Counted from the first letter of the stretch, positions 10,737 to 23,204 are shown. The stretch is DNA of 64,000 bases from Ahaetulla prasina (GCF_028640845.1 NC_080540.1:282490524-282554523), one strand, 5' to 3'. Notes: generated from the sequence alone by a model not told the origin. Made by a program: numbers and translations.

Positions 10737-10828
10737 CCTTCCTTCTCTCCCTCCCTCCCTCCCTCCCTCTTTCCCTCCCTCCCTCCCTCCCTCCCTCCCT
10801 CCCTCCTCCCTTCCTTCCTTCCTTCCAT
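10737..10828. repeat. (CCCT)n/(CCTT)n microsatellite
   Basis: Tetranucleotide CCCT array grading into CCTT. Confidence 0.95.
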
Positions 10829-10941
10829 AGGATTGGATTGGAAATAACTCTAGGGGTCACCTAATCCAACTCCCTTTTCAGAGCAGGATCCATTAAAGCA
10901 TTTTTGACAGAGATACAGTCTCTTTCTGAGGACCTTTAGAC

Positions 10942-11434
10942 CAGTGGTGGGTTTCAAAATTTTTTACTACCAGTTCCAGTGGTGGGATTCAGCCAGTTCG
11001 CACCACTTCGGGAGAACCGGTTGTTAACTTTTTGAGCAGTTTGGCAAACTGGTTGTTGGAAGAAATCATTAGGGTAGAGAACCGGTTGTTAAATTACTTG
11101 AATCCCACCACTGACCGCTTCTGTGGGTATGGCTTGGTGGGTGTGGCATGGCTTGGTGGGCGTGGCTTGGTGGGTGTGGCAGGGAAAGGATACTGTAAAA
11201 TCTCCATTCCCACCCCACTCCAACATTACATTACTGTAAAATCTCCATTCCCTCTGCAATCTAGGGGAAGGTTATGCAAAATCCCCATTTCCTCCCAATC
11301 AGCTGGGATTTGAGAGGCAGAGAATAGATGGGGGTGGGGCCAGTCAGAATTTTTACTGCCGGTTCTCCAAACTACTCAAAATGTCCACTACTGGTTCTCC
11401 AGAACTGGTCAGAACCTGCTGAAACCCACCTCTG
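10942..11434. mobile_element. hAT-type MITE (CAGTGGTGGGTTTC family) with perfect TSD
   Basis: Termini CAGTGGTGGGTTTCA and GAAACCCACCTCTG, flanked by perfect 8-bp CTTTAGAC at 10934-10941 and 11435-11442. The same family occurs at 11673, 53167 and 53926. It hosts a second MITE (10977-11113). Confidence 0.85.
10977..11113. mobile_element. MITE nested inside a MITE
   Basis: 137 bp with inverted termini CAGTGGTGGGATTCA/TGAATCCCACCACTG. Flanks ACCAGTTC (10969-10976) and ACCGCTTC (11114-11121) match at 6 of 8 bases. Related in reverse orientation to the copy at 34430-34566. Confidence 0.75.
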
Positions 11435-11619
11435 CTTTAGACCTACATCTGGTGGCCTGTTCCACTGACTGAATCCCTTTCGTTGTACTTTAGCCACTTC
11501 TCCTAGCTTTCTATCATCTGAAAACTAGATAAAAATGTTAAGAGTCCTATGATGTGTACTCTAGTCAATATTTCTCTCCCAGCTAAAGTTTACCTGAACT
11601 TTCTCAAACATTTACATGG

Positions 11620-12274
11620 CAGGGATGTCAAACTCGATTTCACTGAGGGCTGCATCAGGGTTGTGTTTGACCCAGAGGTGGGTTTCAGGAGGTTCTGACC
11701 AGTTCTGGAAAACTGGTAGCGGAAATTTTGAGTAGTTCAGAGAACTGGTAAATACCACCTCTGACTGGACCCGCCCCCATCTATTCTCTGTCTTCTGAAT
11801 TCCAGCTGATCGGGAGGAAATGGGGATTTTGCAGTAACCATCCCCTGGAGTGGGGAGGGAATGGAGATTTTACAGTATCCTTCCACTGCCATGCCTACCA
11901 AGCCACGCCAATCAAGCCATACCCACAGAACCCGTAGTAAAAAAATTTGAATGCCACTACTGGTTTTACCTTGGGGGCCAAAGTGGCCATGGCCAGGGTA
12001 GGCATGACCAGTTCGAGTTCACTTGTGTCAGGGCCGCCTGTGGCGGCCCAAGCACTCTGCCAGAGAAAATGGGCTCCCGAGCTACGTTTTCGGCTACAAT
12101 GGCCTCCTGCAACCCTCTATCAGTGAAAACGGAGCTCAGGAGGGCAGGCCGCAGCCTTGCCAAGCTCCGTTTTCTCTGAAAGAGGCACCATGGGCCAGTC
12201 CTTTGCTGTTTCCAGAGTGGCCCCACAGGCCAGATCTAAGCACCCCGTCCTAGGCCTTGAATTTGATTCTCCTA
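11620..12274. mobile_element. hAT-type element (CAGGG-TGTCAAACT termini) hosting a MITE
   Basis: Left end CAGGGATGTCAAACTCGATTT, right end CCTTGAATTTGATTCTCCT, imperfect inverted termini. The GC-rich interior yields spurious 80-110 codon frames on both strands. It is interrupted at 11673-11962. Confidence 0.65.
11673..11962. mobile_element. hAT-type MITE inserted in the preceding element
   Basis: Starts CAGAGGTGGGTTTCAGGAGG, ends GCCACTACTG. Flanks GTTTGACC (11665-11672) and GTTTTACC (11963-11970) match at 7 of 8. It is the same family as 10942-11434 in opposite orientation. Confidence 0.8.
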
Positions 12275-12282
12275 ATGTAAGG

Positions 12283-12782
12283 GAACTTCTGGTGCAGTTA
12301 GGTTTCAAGCTGACAAAGCTATAGTTCTGATGTGGACAATCCACCTTTTGAATAGACATGTGAACATAGACTGGGTGAGAACAGTGTAACCAATGCAGAT
12401 GTGCAAAATGGAACACTTCCTATTCTTTCATTGAACTCAATAGGAATTAAAAGATTTCCTTGATTCCTATCCAATATTCATAGAGTAGTTTCTTGGGAAA
12501 GTGTCTTATCATAGGTGAGGCTCAAGACTTAGTGTTTGCAGCATTAAATGAAGAAGATATGCTAAAAACAGCTCAATCCCTTTGGGTGTCTATGGAAGAA
12601 AAGTCATACGCATACTAAATAAATCATGAAAGGTGGGAAAAAGTGACAAGACAGGGCCTCTATCTAGACGTGCTCCTGGAAATATTTGTCTTCCATACTG
12701 GAAATAAGGTGATGGTTAAGTAAACAATGGACTTTGATGTGGATGGTCTTTTGGTTGAATAGGTAGACTTGCTTTCTTACGG
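12283..12782. other. No gene or classified repeat seen
   Basis: Unremarkable non-coding sequence; the open frames are short and unsupported. Confidence 0.4.
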
Positions 12783-12790
12783 AGGTCTAT

Positions 12791-13022
12791 CAAAGGTGGG
12801 ATTCACTTCCCTTCCCTACCGGTTCGCAAATGCGCCCACTTTCCACTCATGCTTGGCCTTCCGTGCATGCTCTTTGCTCTTGCGCGCCTTCCGCGCATGC
12901 TCACGGCCTCCAAAACATGGCGAAATAGGACAGCATTAGGTCTGGGTGGGTGGGCGGGGCCTACCGCAGTCGCCACTACTGATTCTCCCGAACCGGACAG
13001 AATTGGCTGAATCCCACCACTG
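12791..13022. mobile_element. hAT-type MITE
   Basis: Starts CAAAGGTGGGATTCACTTCC, ends TGAATCCCACCACTG. Flanks AGGTCTAT (12783-12790) and AAGTCTAT (13023-13030) match at 7 of 8. Confidence 0.8.
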
Positions 13023-13289
13023 AAGTCTATCATTTTAATTTAATTGCACCAATTACAAAGATCAAAGGTAGTCTCTAAAATGAAACTCACTGGTATCTTG
13101 TGCTGAGCTTAATATGTTTTAACAGAGCATGTTGTGTAAATATTTTTATTCCTAACTTGCTGACCTTTCTTGATACGCTTCAGGTTTATACTTTAAGGTG
13201 CCCTTTCCTCTTCTTTATTTCTGCTTATGATTCTTTTCTTAACACATTATCACTTTTATCTTGCATCTGAATTATGAATATCACCGATA

Positions 13290-13545
13290 TAAAGTCTTGG
13301 TGGTGCAGTGGTTAGAATGCAGTACTGCAGGCTACTTTTGCTGACTGCCGGCTGTTTGCAGTTCGGCAGCTTGATTCTCACCAGCTCAAGGTTGACTCAG
13401 CCTTCCATCCTTCTGAGGCCAGTAAAATGAGGACCCAGATTGTTGGGGGCAATAGGCTGACTCTGTAAACCGCTTAGAGAGGGTTGTAAAGCACTGTAAA
13501 GCAGTATATAAGTCTAACTGCTGTTGCTATTCTGTATATATTGCT
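13290..13545 (+). mobile_element. tRNA-derived SINE
   Basis: The head GGTGGTGCAGTGGTTAGAAT resembles a Pol III A box. It is followed by a conserved core (AAGGTTGACTCAGCCTTCCA) and an end reading AAACCGCTTAGAGAGGGTTG. A reverse-oriented relative lies at 60972-61208, and the core is shared with the SINE at 30259-30526. Confidence 0.7.
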
Positions 13546-13600
13546 ATATACAGAAGACATTGGCATATGTCTTCTGTATATAGGAAGCCTGGAAGAGATT

Positions 13601-14740
13601 CAGTTGTATTTGCGACTCTGGAAAGAGCAGAGAAGAGCAACAATTAGGGGGCTAGAAGCTAAAACATATGAAGAACTTTTGAAGGAATTGGGTATGTCTA
13701 CTCTAGTGAAAAGAAAGATTAGGGGTGACATTATTATTATTATTTATTGAATTTTTATACCACCCTTCTCCTGAAGGACTCAGGGCGGTGCACAGCCGAA
13801 GATAAAATACAAAATATGTACAATTAAAACAAATTAAAACATATCAAAATTACAAAAACGGCTAATCATTAAAATTAAATTTAAAATATTTAAGAATATT
13901 AATAAAACCCCAATTTAAAATCAAACTATTATGCCAGTCCCGCTTGAATAAATAAGTATGTTTTGAGCTCACGACGGAAGGTCCGAAGATCAGGCACTTG
14001 ACGTAGGCCAGGGGAGTTCATTCCAGGCGTCGATGCTCCCACAGAGAAGGCCCTACCCTGGGGCCGCCAGCCAACACTGTTTGGCGGACGGCACTGAGGA
14101 GACCTCTCTATGAGAGCGATGGTCGGTGGGAAGCATAGGGTAACAGCAGGCGGTCTCGTAAGTACCCGGGTCCTAAGCCATGGAGCGCTTTAAAGGTGGT
14201 AACCAAAATCTTGAAGCGCACCCGAAAGACCACAGGAAGCCAGTGCAGACTACAGAGCAGTGGTGTTACGTGGGAGCCACGAGCGGCTCCCATTACCACT
14301 CGCACAGCCGCATTCTGGACTAACTGCAGCCTCCGGGTGCACCTCAAAGGCAGCCCCATGTAGAGAGCATTGCAGTAATCAATGACATGATAGCAGACAT
14401 GATAGCAGTGTTCCAATATTTAAGGGACTGTCAGAGCGAGGACGGGGTCAACCTGGTTTCCAAAGCACCAGAAGGCAAGACAAGAAGAATGGTTAAAAAC
14501 TAATCAAGGAGAGAACCAACCTAAAACTAAGGAGAAACTTCCTAATAGTGAGGACAATTAACCAGTGGAACAGCTTGCCTTCAGAAGTTGTAGGTGATCC
14601 ATCACTGGAAGCTTTCAAGAAGAGATTGGACTGCCATTTGTCAGAAATGGTGTAGGGTCTCCTGCTTGGGTGGCAGGTTGGACTAGATGACCTACAAGGT
14701 CTCTTCCAACTCTGTTAAACTTTTAAAATCTGTTAAATTT
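13601..14740 (+). mobile_element. CR1 LINE 3' fragment split by an L2-like LINE
   Basis: CR1 sequence at 13601-13733 (GAGAAGAGCAACAATTAGGGGGCTAGAAG type) resumes at about 14401 (TGATAGCAGTGTTCCAATAT) and runs to the usual 3' text GACCTACAAGGTCTCTTCCA near 14710. It encodes remnants of the ORF2 C-terminus and is not functional. Confidence 0.8.
13734..14400 (-). mobile_element. 5'-truncated L2-like LINE inserted in CR1
   Basis: In reverse orientation it encodes the ORF2 C-terminal region (HWLPVVFRVRFKILVTTFKA) and ends with the family's 3' text, CGCCCTGAGTCCTTCAGGAG, then an AT-rich tail. Three other copies lie in the window. Confidence 0.8.
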
Positions 14741-15024
14741 TAGAAATAGTCCTGAGATTAATTTTCCGCAATCATGCTGTCTGGAAACTTGGGAAGTTCA
14801 TCACTTCCAGAGAAGGTTTTTGAAGACCATCAGAGAAACTGATATAGAGCTAAGCTGGCCAAGAGCCCAAAAAGTGAGTTGATAGGAATGGACAATGTGG
14901 AAGAGCCAAACTATCTACGGTAGCCAAAAGAAGTCAAGTAGAAACATTTAATGGCTAACAATTTTTATTAAAAGACACAAGCTTTCATGAGCGCTGATTT
15001 TAGGATTAGATAGAAGAACCATTC

Positions 15025-15655
15025 TTTTTTTCCCCCTCCCAAAATGTTATTAAATTACAAAAAAAGTGCAGAATACAGAAAAGCAAAGAAAATAAAAATA
15101 AAGAAAATGAAGGGGTGGATAAAAGCAGGATTGGGGAGTGCAAACAAAAGAAACAAAAGCTATAGAAGGAAGTAACTTCCAACTTTATTCAATACAGATA
15201 AAAATCTTTAATCAATGACCTTCCAAACCAGAATAAACTATAACAAACCGTCCTTCTATCATCATAAAAAAAAAACCTAATAATCAAAACCCAAGGTTAC
15301 AATTTCATTTCTTTCCATTTCAAAAAAAATATCCAGGAGTAGTTTCCAAATAGAAAGGAACTAGAGGAAGTCTTTTCTTTAATCAAAGCAATCAATTTCA
15401 CCATCTCTTCCAATTCCATCAATTTCACCATCCATTCTTCCATTGTGGCTATATATGAGTCATTCCATTCCATCTCTGCGCATAGATAAGCTTTGCTGCT
15501 ATTGTCATATATAAAGTTCCACAGAGTGTTTTTCCCCCAATTTGTGTGTCCATCAAACCTAAAAGAAACTTCTCTGGCTTCAACTCAGTAAGAATTATCT
15601 GAGTTAAAATACATACTTGATTCCAATAAATGGACCCATCTTTTGATTTCAACTT
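15025..15655 (-). mobile_element. L1 LINE 3' end, 5' truncated
   Basis: The reverse strand carries an L1 ORF2 C-terminal remnant (ELKPEKFLLGLMD, IAAKLIYAQRWNG) at about 15449-15658, followed by a non-coding 3' region and a poly(A) seen here as T-rich sequence at about 15025-15035. It is similar to the 3' end of the full-length L1 at 19257-24839. Confidence 0.7.
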
Positions 15656-15897
15656 CATTTTTTTAACTTATTTGTATCCTGCCTTTATTATTTTTACAAA
15701 TCACTTCACTGTGGTGAACATATCTAACACAAATTCCTCCTATTTTCCCCACAACAACAACCTTGTGAGGTGAGTTAGGCTAAGAAAGTGGCTGTCCCAA
15801 AGTCACCCAAGATGGCTTTCAGGTCCAAGGCAGGACTAGAACTCACAGTCTCCTGGCTTCTAGCCTGGCGCCTTAACCACTAGACCAAGCTCTGTTA
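15656..15897 (-). mobile_element. MIR-like tRNA-derived SINE
   Basis: The reverse complement starts GAGCTTGGTCTAGTGGTTAA (tRNA-like A box), then GTGAGTTCTAGTCCTGCCTT (B box) and a core resembling amniote CORE-SINEs (TTGGGTGACTTTGGGACAGC, CCTCACAAGGTTGTTGTTGT). Confidence 0.7.
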
Positions 15898-16089
15898 CTA
15901 TTCTTGTCTCAGATTAGAAAACCTGGCATGTGAAATGAGAAATTTTGACATGTCAGAAACGCACCGCATAAAAATATATTGGTTCCATAATGATATTATA
16001 GCTAATGATGTAAATTCTCTAGTTTTTCCATGTCATAGAAGGCTAAGGCTACAAAGCTGGAGGAGGTGCACTGAATTTGTACCCCAGAA

Positions 16090-16712
16090 AAATAAGAATA
16101 AGAAGAATAAGAATAAGAATAATTTAATTTCTATACCACCCTTCTCCTGAAGGACTCAGGGCGGTTTCAAGCCAAGTAAAAACACAATAAAAGATACAAT
16201 ATACAGTTAAAAAACCCATTAAAAAACCTATTCAATTTGGCCCATTAGTTAAAATACACACTAAAATCGTGAAAAAACCAATTAAAATTACTAATAGTTT
16301 TATGCCAGCCCTGCGCGGAAGAATAAGTATGTCTTCAGCTCGCGGTGAAAGGTCCGGAGGTCAGAAAGCTGTCGAAGTCCTGGTGGAAGCTCATTCCAGA
16401 GGGTAGATGCCCCCATAGAGAAGGCTCTCCCCCTGGGGGTCACCAGCCGACATTGTTTGGCTGACGGCACCCTGAGGAGGCCCTCCCTATGGGAGCGCAC
16501 AGGTCGATGGGAGGCACACGGTGGCAGCAGGCAGTCCCGTAAATAACCCGGTCCTGAGCCATGGAGCACTTTAAAGGTGGTAACCAACACCTTGAATTGC
16601 ACCCGGAAGACCACAGGCAGCCAGTGCAGCTTGCGCAGGAGGGGTGTTATATGGGAGCCACAAGTAGCTCCCTCTATCACCCGCGCAGCCGCATTCTGGA
16701 CTTCCAGGAGAT
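16090..16712 (-). mobile_element. L2-like LINE 3' fragment
   Basis: In reverse it holds about 126 codons of the ORF2 C-terminus (TPLLRKLHWLPVVFRVQFKV, ELPPGLRQLSDLRTFHRELK) and the family 3' end CGCCCTGAGTCCTTCAGGAG. The tail consists of (ATTCTT)-like units at 16090-16125. 5' truncated. Confidence 0.8.
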
Positions 16713-17094
16713 TCTAATCTTCCTTCCATTACTTTGCAAGCCAATAGCCTGATCTTCTGAATCACTCGGAAGAACTGGACAATCTAAGCTGATATATAGA
16801 TAGCATCACAACGCACCTCAGAAAAATATGTTAACTACAATACAATTACTGGATTTTTCCTTGGCAATAATGAAGCTTGAGACACATGATTGTGCCATTT
16901 AGCAATTTAATCATTATCAACTTTTGCAGAGTTTACTCAACTTTGTTTGCACAACAAACCAGAACCAGCTAAAATCATGTTCTGTGAACCCACCACTGAT
17001 TCTTAAACTAACTACATACGTTGCAGAATACGCAATAGTCTGGCACTATATAAATGCCACTCAATAAATAAATAAGACGCTTTGATATCATAGT

Positions 17095-17285
17095 AGTGTT
17101 TGTCTCAAAAGTGCTTTTTGAAAAGGCAACTCTCAGGAGCTAAAGAAGCTTCTTGGATGAGAAGAGAAACATCTTCAAGGAAAAAAACAAAAAAAAAACA
17201 AAGTCCACTCGGCTTTTGAAAAAGCACTTTTTGGGGCAATCATGATCTGGATGACTGAGAATCTTCATAGACAATTAGACATACT
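17095..17285 (+). mobile_element. Penelope-like element fragment (non-coding end)
   Basis: Contains the text AGAAGCTTCTTGGATGAGAA and AAAAAGCACTTTTTGGGGCA, which recurs in reverse at 61380-61560 and which I associate with Penelope-like elements of squamates. There is no coding frame. Confidence 0.5.
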
Positions 17286-17576
17286 AGTGTTTGATTTAGG
17301 TTTTTCCAGTGGGTGTATGTGTGTGCAAAAATAATGTGTTAGCCGACAGTGCCATCTGGTGGAATCCCAAAGACTGACCGAGCACATGGAAGGCCATGTT
17401 CAAACTAGCTCCATAAAATTGTGGTTTTTCCTTCATTATTGTTCAGTGCGTTGTTACTCAGAAATAGTGCCTTATCTGTAAATGAAATGAAATGCTTGAA
17501 ACTGGGAATAAATGAAAATTCCTGCCAATATTTCGCAACTACATTCATCTGAGTTAGCTCCCCCCATTTTAGCTTT

Positions 17577-18650
17577 GCTAATGTCCTGGGTGAAGTTTAT
17601 TTATTTTTATTTTATTTATTTATTTTGTCACACAGTATATATAAGCATAAGCATGAAATAATTATGCAATATATAAGCACATATATAAGTATGAGTATGT
17701 AATAACTATATTAATTGGATATAACGAAAGGAAACAATAGGACAGGAACGGTAGGCACTCTTGTGCTCTTATGCACACCCCTTACAGACCTCTTAGGAAT
17801 GGGGTGAGGTCAATAGTAGACAGTTTTTGGTTGAAGCTTTAGGGATTTTGGGAAGAGACCACAGAGTCAGGTAGTGTATTCCAAGCATTAACAACTCTGT
17901 TACTGAAGTCATATTTTCTGCAATCAAGATTGGAGCGGTTAACATTAAGCTTAAATCTATTGTGTGCTCGTGTATTGTTGCAATTGAAGCTGAAGTAGTC
18001 TTCAACAGGAAGGACATTGTAATAGATGATTCTATGAGTTAAACTCAGGTCATGTCGAAGGCAGCGTAGCTCTAAATTTTCTAAACCCAGGATTTCAAGT
18101 CTGGTGGCATAAGGTATTTTGTTGTATTCAGAGGAGTGGAGAACTCTTCTTGTAAAATATTTCTGGACACGTTCAATTGTATTGATGTCAGAAATGTGGT
18201 ATGGGTTCCAGACAGTCGAGCTGTATTCAAGAATTGATCTAGCAAATGTTTTATATGCTCTGGTTAGTAGTGTAGTGTTTTTGGAGAAGAAGCTACGCAG
18301 GATTAGGTTTACAACTCTTTAGAGCCTTTTTTGCGATGTAGTTGCAGTGGGCTTTGGCACTTAGATCATTTGATATGAAAACTCCAAGGTCTTTAATAGG
18401 ATGGGGATCATCTGTAAGATAATGTCCATCAAGCTTGCACTTAGTGTTTAGGTTCTTTTTTCCAATATGTAAAGCTGAGCATTTGCTGGTTGAGATTTGG
18501 AGTTGCCAAGTTTTAGACCATTCAGATACAAAGTCAAGGTCTTTCTGAAGGGTAGTTGTATTGTTGGTGGTGTTAAATAGTTGACATCATCAGCAACGAG
18601 AACACAATTACTTGTTATATGGTCACAGAGATCATTAATGTATAATTAAT
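17577..18650 (-). mobile_element. CR1/L3-like LINE fragment, decayed
   Basis: The reverse strand encodes remnants of a reverse-transcriptase C-terminal region (ILEYSS, DINTIERVQKYFTRR, YATRLEILGLENLELRCL type), broken by stops and frameshifts, and ends in an AT-rich tail. The same family occurs at about 44545-45215 and 60546-60956. Confidence 0.7.
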
Positions 18651-19483
18651 TTCTTTTAATTAGTTTAATTAATTAGTTTCTTTTCAGAGGCTTCTACCAT
18701 GAGAAAGGGATATATCAAATGGCAAATCCTTCTGCCAAAGGGGGGCAACTTGCCTTTTAAATATTTCATACCAGTTTTTGGGGGCACCATTGCTTGAACT
18801 GAAAGTTCTGCTCAAATTAATGGAACTTTTAATGTTTGTTTTAGCTCTGGTCAATGTGGACATTTTTGAAGCTGTCTCATGTGTGGGCTGCTGGGGGTTT
18901 GCAGGGGTTCGGGAGAACCTCTAACTAAGATTCTGTGCAGTTCGGAGAACTCCACAAATTCCACTCGGCTGGCCCCTCCCAGGAGTCCCTATCCGGCCCA
19001 TTTTGGATGCAGGTAAGTGCAGGATACGTCTGGAGGCTCAGGAGAGCAAAAAACATGCCTACCGGAAGTTCGGGAAGGCCAGAAACCTTCTTGAACTTTG
19101 GGCTGAGGGTCTCCAGAGCCTGGGGAGGCCATTTTTGCCCTCCTGGAGGCTCAAGAAAAGCCTCAGGAGCCCAGGGAGGGCAAAAATCCCCCCCCCACCA
19201 TGGTGCAGGAGGCCACACCCACCATGGCCATACCCACCCAACAGCCGGGCAGAGAATTTTTTTTTTTATTTTTTTTATTCAAAAAGTTTTACAAAAATTT
19301 TTTTCCCCCTTTCCCCTCCTCCCCCTCCCTTCGCAACCCTCCCCGACTTCCCGGAACGAGCACAAGGTATAGTTAAAAGTAAAACAAACATATGCTAAAA
19401 ATTTTCGTCCCAACTTAATTATACCCTACAATCATCAATTCCTAACTTCCCCAAAAGCAATCAAAATAATACATCATAATCAT

Positions 19484-22400
19484 TCAAAACAGTCTGATAA
19501 CTCTTAGTCTGATATCTACGTTGAATATAGTCAATCCATTTTTCCATTCCTTTAAGTATCTTTCTTGCGTATTGTCTTTCAAAAAGGCTGATATCTTCGC
19601 CATCTCAGCCAAATTGGCAACTTTCAATATCCATTCTTGTATTGTTGGTACTTCTTTTTTCTTCCAATATTGTCCTATTAGTAATCTTGCTGCAGTTATT
19701 AGATTTAAAATCAATTTAGTCTCAATTACTGTACAATCCGTAATAATTCCCAACAAGAAAAATTGCGGCAGGAACTTTATCTTCTTTTCAGAACATTTTG
19801 TAAAATCCACCAAATTTTTATCCAAAAGGCCTTTATGTCCTTACAAGTCCACCAAATGTGAAAATATGTAGCGTCATCACAATTACATCTCCAACATTTT
19901 GCTTGCATTTCTGGATACATACACGATAATTTTTAGGATCTAGATGCCATCTATAAAACATTTTATAAAAATTTTCCTCAGATTCTGTGCCTCGTGAATT
20001 TAACATTTCTAACCCAAATTCTTTCCCACGTTTCCAATAATATTGGCTCCTGAAAATTTTGTGCCCACTTTATCATACAGTCCTTTACCAAGTCCCTTTC
20101 AGAATCTATTTCAAGTAACACATTATACAATCTCTTTATATGCTCCAGAGACTGATTTCTAATTTGCTTTACCAAATTTCCTCGTTCTGCTCTATACCAA
20201 TTTTCTGATCTCCTTCCATCTAGCATGTAATTGCTCATATTGAAAACAAGTATATTTTTTCCCTTCCTCTCTTAATACTTGCAGAGATTTTAACTGCAAA
20301 TTACCTCTTTCAGTATACAAAAGATCTTTATATGTAATCATTTCCTGATTCTGTTCTATGTTTATATTTTCTACTGTATGTCTAGGACATGCCCATATAG
20401 GAACCTTATAATTTAGTTTATAAGAGTATTTTTCCAAACACGCAGAAGGGCATTTCTTAGCACATGATTTTTAAAGGCCTTATCCACTTTTTGTCATAAA
20501 TTAAATATGCATGCCATCCATATAACAAATCATAACCTTCTATATTCAAAATTCTGTCCTCTGTTAAATTAAACCAATCACTTATTGCAGAGAGAGCAGC
20601 TGCTTCATAATATAATTTAAAATTAGGCATTTTAAACCTCCCTTTCCGAGAATCTTGAATTATTTTCATTTTAACCCTAGCTTTTTACCTTCCCATATAA
20701 ATTTGTTAATTCCTTCTGCCATTCCTCAAGATTCTTATCTTTCTTAATTATTGGTATCATCTGAAAGAGGAATAAAATCTAGGTAAAACATTCATTTTAA
20801 TAGCAGCAATTCTCCCCAGCAAAGATAATTGCAATTTTTCCAAACAATCAACTCCTTCTGAACTTTTTGCCATAAAACCTCATAGTTATTCTTATACTAT
20901 TTCACATTTGATGACGTAATATAAACCCCTAAATACTTAACCTTCTTTACAATTTCAAATCCTGTTACTTCCTCTAGTTTTTCTTTCTGTTGTCTGGCCA
21001 TATTTTTATTATCACTTTTGTCTTTTCTGATTTACCTTAAACCCTGAGACATTCCCATATTGATCAATTATTTCCAACAAAGATTTACTAGAATTTATAG
21101 GGTTTGTTAAAGTAATCACCAAATCATCTGCAAAAGCTCTTAACTTATATTCATACTGTCTAACTCTAATTCCTCTATCTCCTTTACCTCTCGTATTTTA
21201 TCCAATAATGGTTCTAGAGTTAAAATAAACAATAATGGTGATAAAGGACATCCCTGTCTTGTTCCTTTCGCAATCTTAAAAGGTTCTGTTAAGCTACCAT
21301 TGATTATAATCTGTGCTGTTTGCTCTCCATAAATTGCCCTAATTATTCTTAAAAAACCATCTCCAAATTGCATCTTTTCTATTAATTTAAATAAAAAATC
21401 CCAATGCAATCGATCAAAAGCTTTCTCTGCATCGAGAAAAATAAATGCTGCTGGAATAAAATTTTTCTTTTCTAAGTACTCCAGTAAATTAACAATCTGC
21501 CTAACATTATTCCTCATCTGTCTCCCTTTTATAAATCCAGATTGATCATTATGAATTCTTCGCTGCAGAATCAACATTAATCTATTAGCTATTATTTTAA
21601 CAAAATCTTATAATCATTATTTAAAAGTGAGATTGGCCTATAATTCCCAGGTTTAGAACAATCCTGTTCCTCTTTGGTATCAATGAAATAAAAGAGGTTC
21701 TCCATGAGGGGGGAATTCCCCCTCCTAGTTGTATCTGATTAAATAATTCCTTAAGTGGACCTAACATCTCATCCTGTAAATTCCTATAATAACTAACTGT
21801 AAGCCCATCCATACCAGGAGTTTTCCCATTTTAATTGTTTAATTACCAAAATAATTTCCTCCGAGGTTATAGGCCGATTCAATTCATCCGTTTGTTCTAA
21901 AGTTAAATTTTTAACCTTATATTCCTTCAAATAATTATCAATATCCCTATTCAATATATTATCTTTAAGATATAAATTTGTATAATATTCTAAAAAAGCT
22001 TTTTTAATTTTATCCTGTTGATATCTCTCTTTACCTTTGTATTCTATTTTTTCTATAGTACGTTGTTTTTGTCTTTTCCTTAAAGTGTATGCTAACCACC
22101 TACCAGGTCTATTTGCATTACAAAAAGTATTATGTTTGGCATATTGTATATTTGTTGCCACCTGATCAGCCATTATCATATTAAATTGATTCTGTAGTAA
22201 CTTTATTGCATCTTTAAGTTTTTGATCATGTGGTTATGTATTAATAATTGTTGTTTCTTATAAATTTCCTCTTCTAAATACCTACGCTGTCTTTGTTGCT
22301 TATTTCTCTGTCTATTATTAAGATATATTAATACACCTCTCATAAAAGCTTTACTGCAGTCCCAAACCATTTCTATCGATGTTTCATTATTCAAATTATA

Positions 22401-23204
22401 ATCAAAAAATTCTTTCATCTGCTTTTTACATTGATTTACATTATCCTGATATCTAAACAAATTTTCATTTAATCTCCAAGTTCTTCTACCCTCTTTTCCA
22501 TATTGCAATTCCATCCAAACAGGACTATGATCAGACAAACATCTTGGAAATATCTTAGTTTTCTTCACCCTAAAAAGCAAATCATTAGAAATTAAAATAA
22601 AATCAATACGTGAGAAGGATTGATGCCTATCAGAGAAAAAGTATAGTTTCTTTCCTCCAAATTCCGCAGTCTCCATACATCTCTTAACTCAAAATCTTCT
22701 ATCATATCAAAAAAGGATTTAGGCAGCTTTGCATGTGCAGGTATCTTCTTGGAAGAAATTCTCTTGTCCTTTCGTGTATCTATTACTCCATTCCAATCTC
22801 CCAATATAATACACGATTTATAATCCCATAGATCAACTTATCATATAACATTCTATAAAATTTTTCTTGTTGCTGATTGGGTGCATATATACCAAGCAAG
22901 AGAGTCCTTTTGTTTCTATTGTAAGTTCAATAGCAATATATCTTCCATAAATATCTGCCTCTATTAACTTGGCTGGTATATCTTTTCTCAAATAAACCAC
23001 TATGCCATGTTTTTCTCCAAAGCTGAAGCAACAAAATGTTTACCTAACTTTGAGTTTATTAGGTACTTTTGATCTGATAATTTAATATGCTTTCTTGTAA
23101 GCAAATAACATCATTTTAAATTGTTTCAAATAATGAAATATTTTTCTTCTCTTCTGAGCTGAGTTCAAACCATTGACATTCCAAGTCAAGATTTTATTTG
23201 CCAT
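19484..23204 (-). pseudogene. L1 ORF2 (endonuclease plus reverse transcriptase), frameshifted
   Basis: ORF2 of the L1: an APE-type endonuclease nicks the target and the reverse transcriptase copies element RNA into the nick. The start is MANKILTWNVNGLNS at 23204. Endonuclease motifs GDWNGVID (about 22790) and IDFILISNDL with CLSDHSPVW (about 22600-22530) are visible. The reverse transcriptase follows: FISLIPKRN (about 21670), DQSGFIKGRQ, FLDAEKAFDRLHWDFLF (about 21430) and KGTRQGCPLSPLLF (about 21260). The C-terminal end, with TAARLLIGQYWKK, stops at 19484. The total of about 1240 codons is normal for L1. Multiple stops and frameshifts make it inactive. Confidence 0.8.

Larger units (their letters stand above)
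10829..11560 (-). mobile_element. CR1 LINE 3' fragment, interrupted
   Basis: The flanks 10829-10941 and 11443-about 11560 together read as an old CR1 3' end in reverse (ATTGGATTGGAAATAACTCTAGGGGTCACCTAATCCAAC type). They are separated by the nested MITE pair at 10942-11434. Confidence 0.6.

Noticed and set aside
17793..18017. 74-codon - strand frame
   Set aside because: Not the coding frame of the underlying CR1-like LINE.
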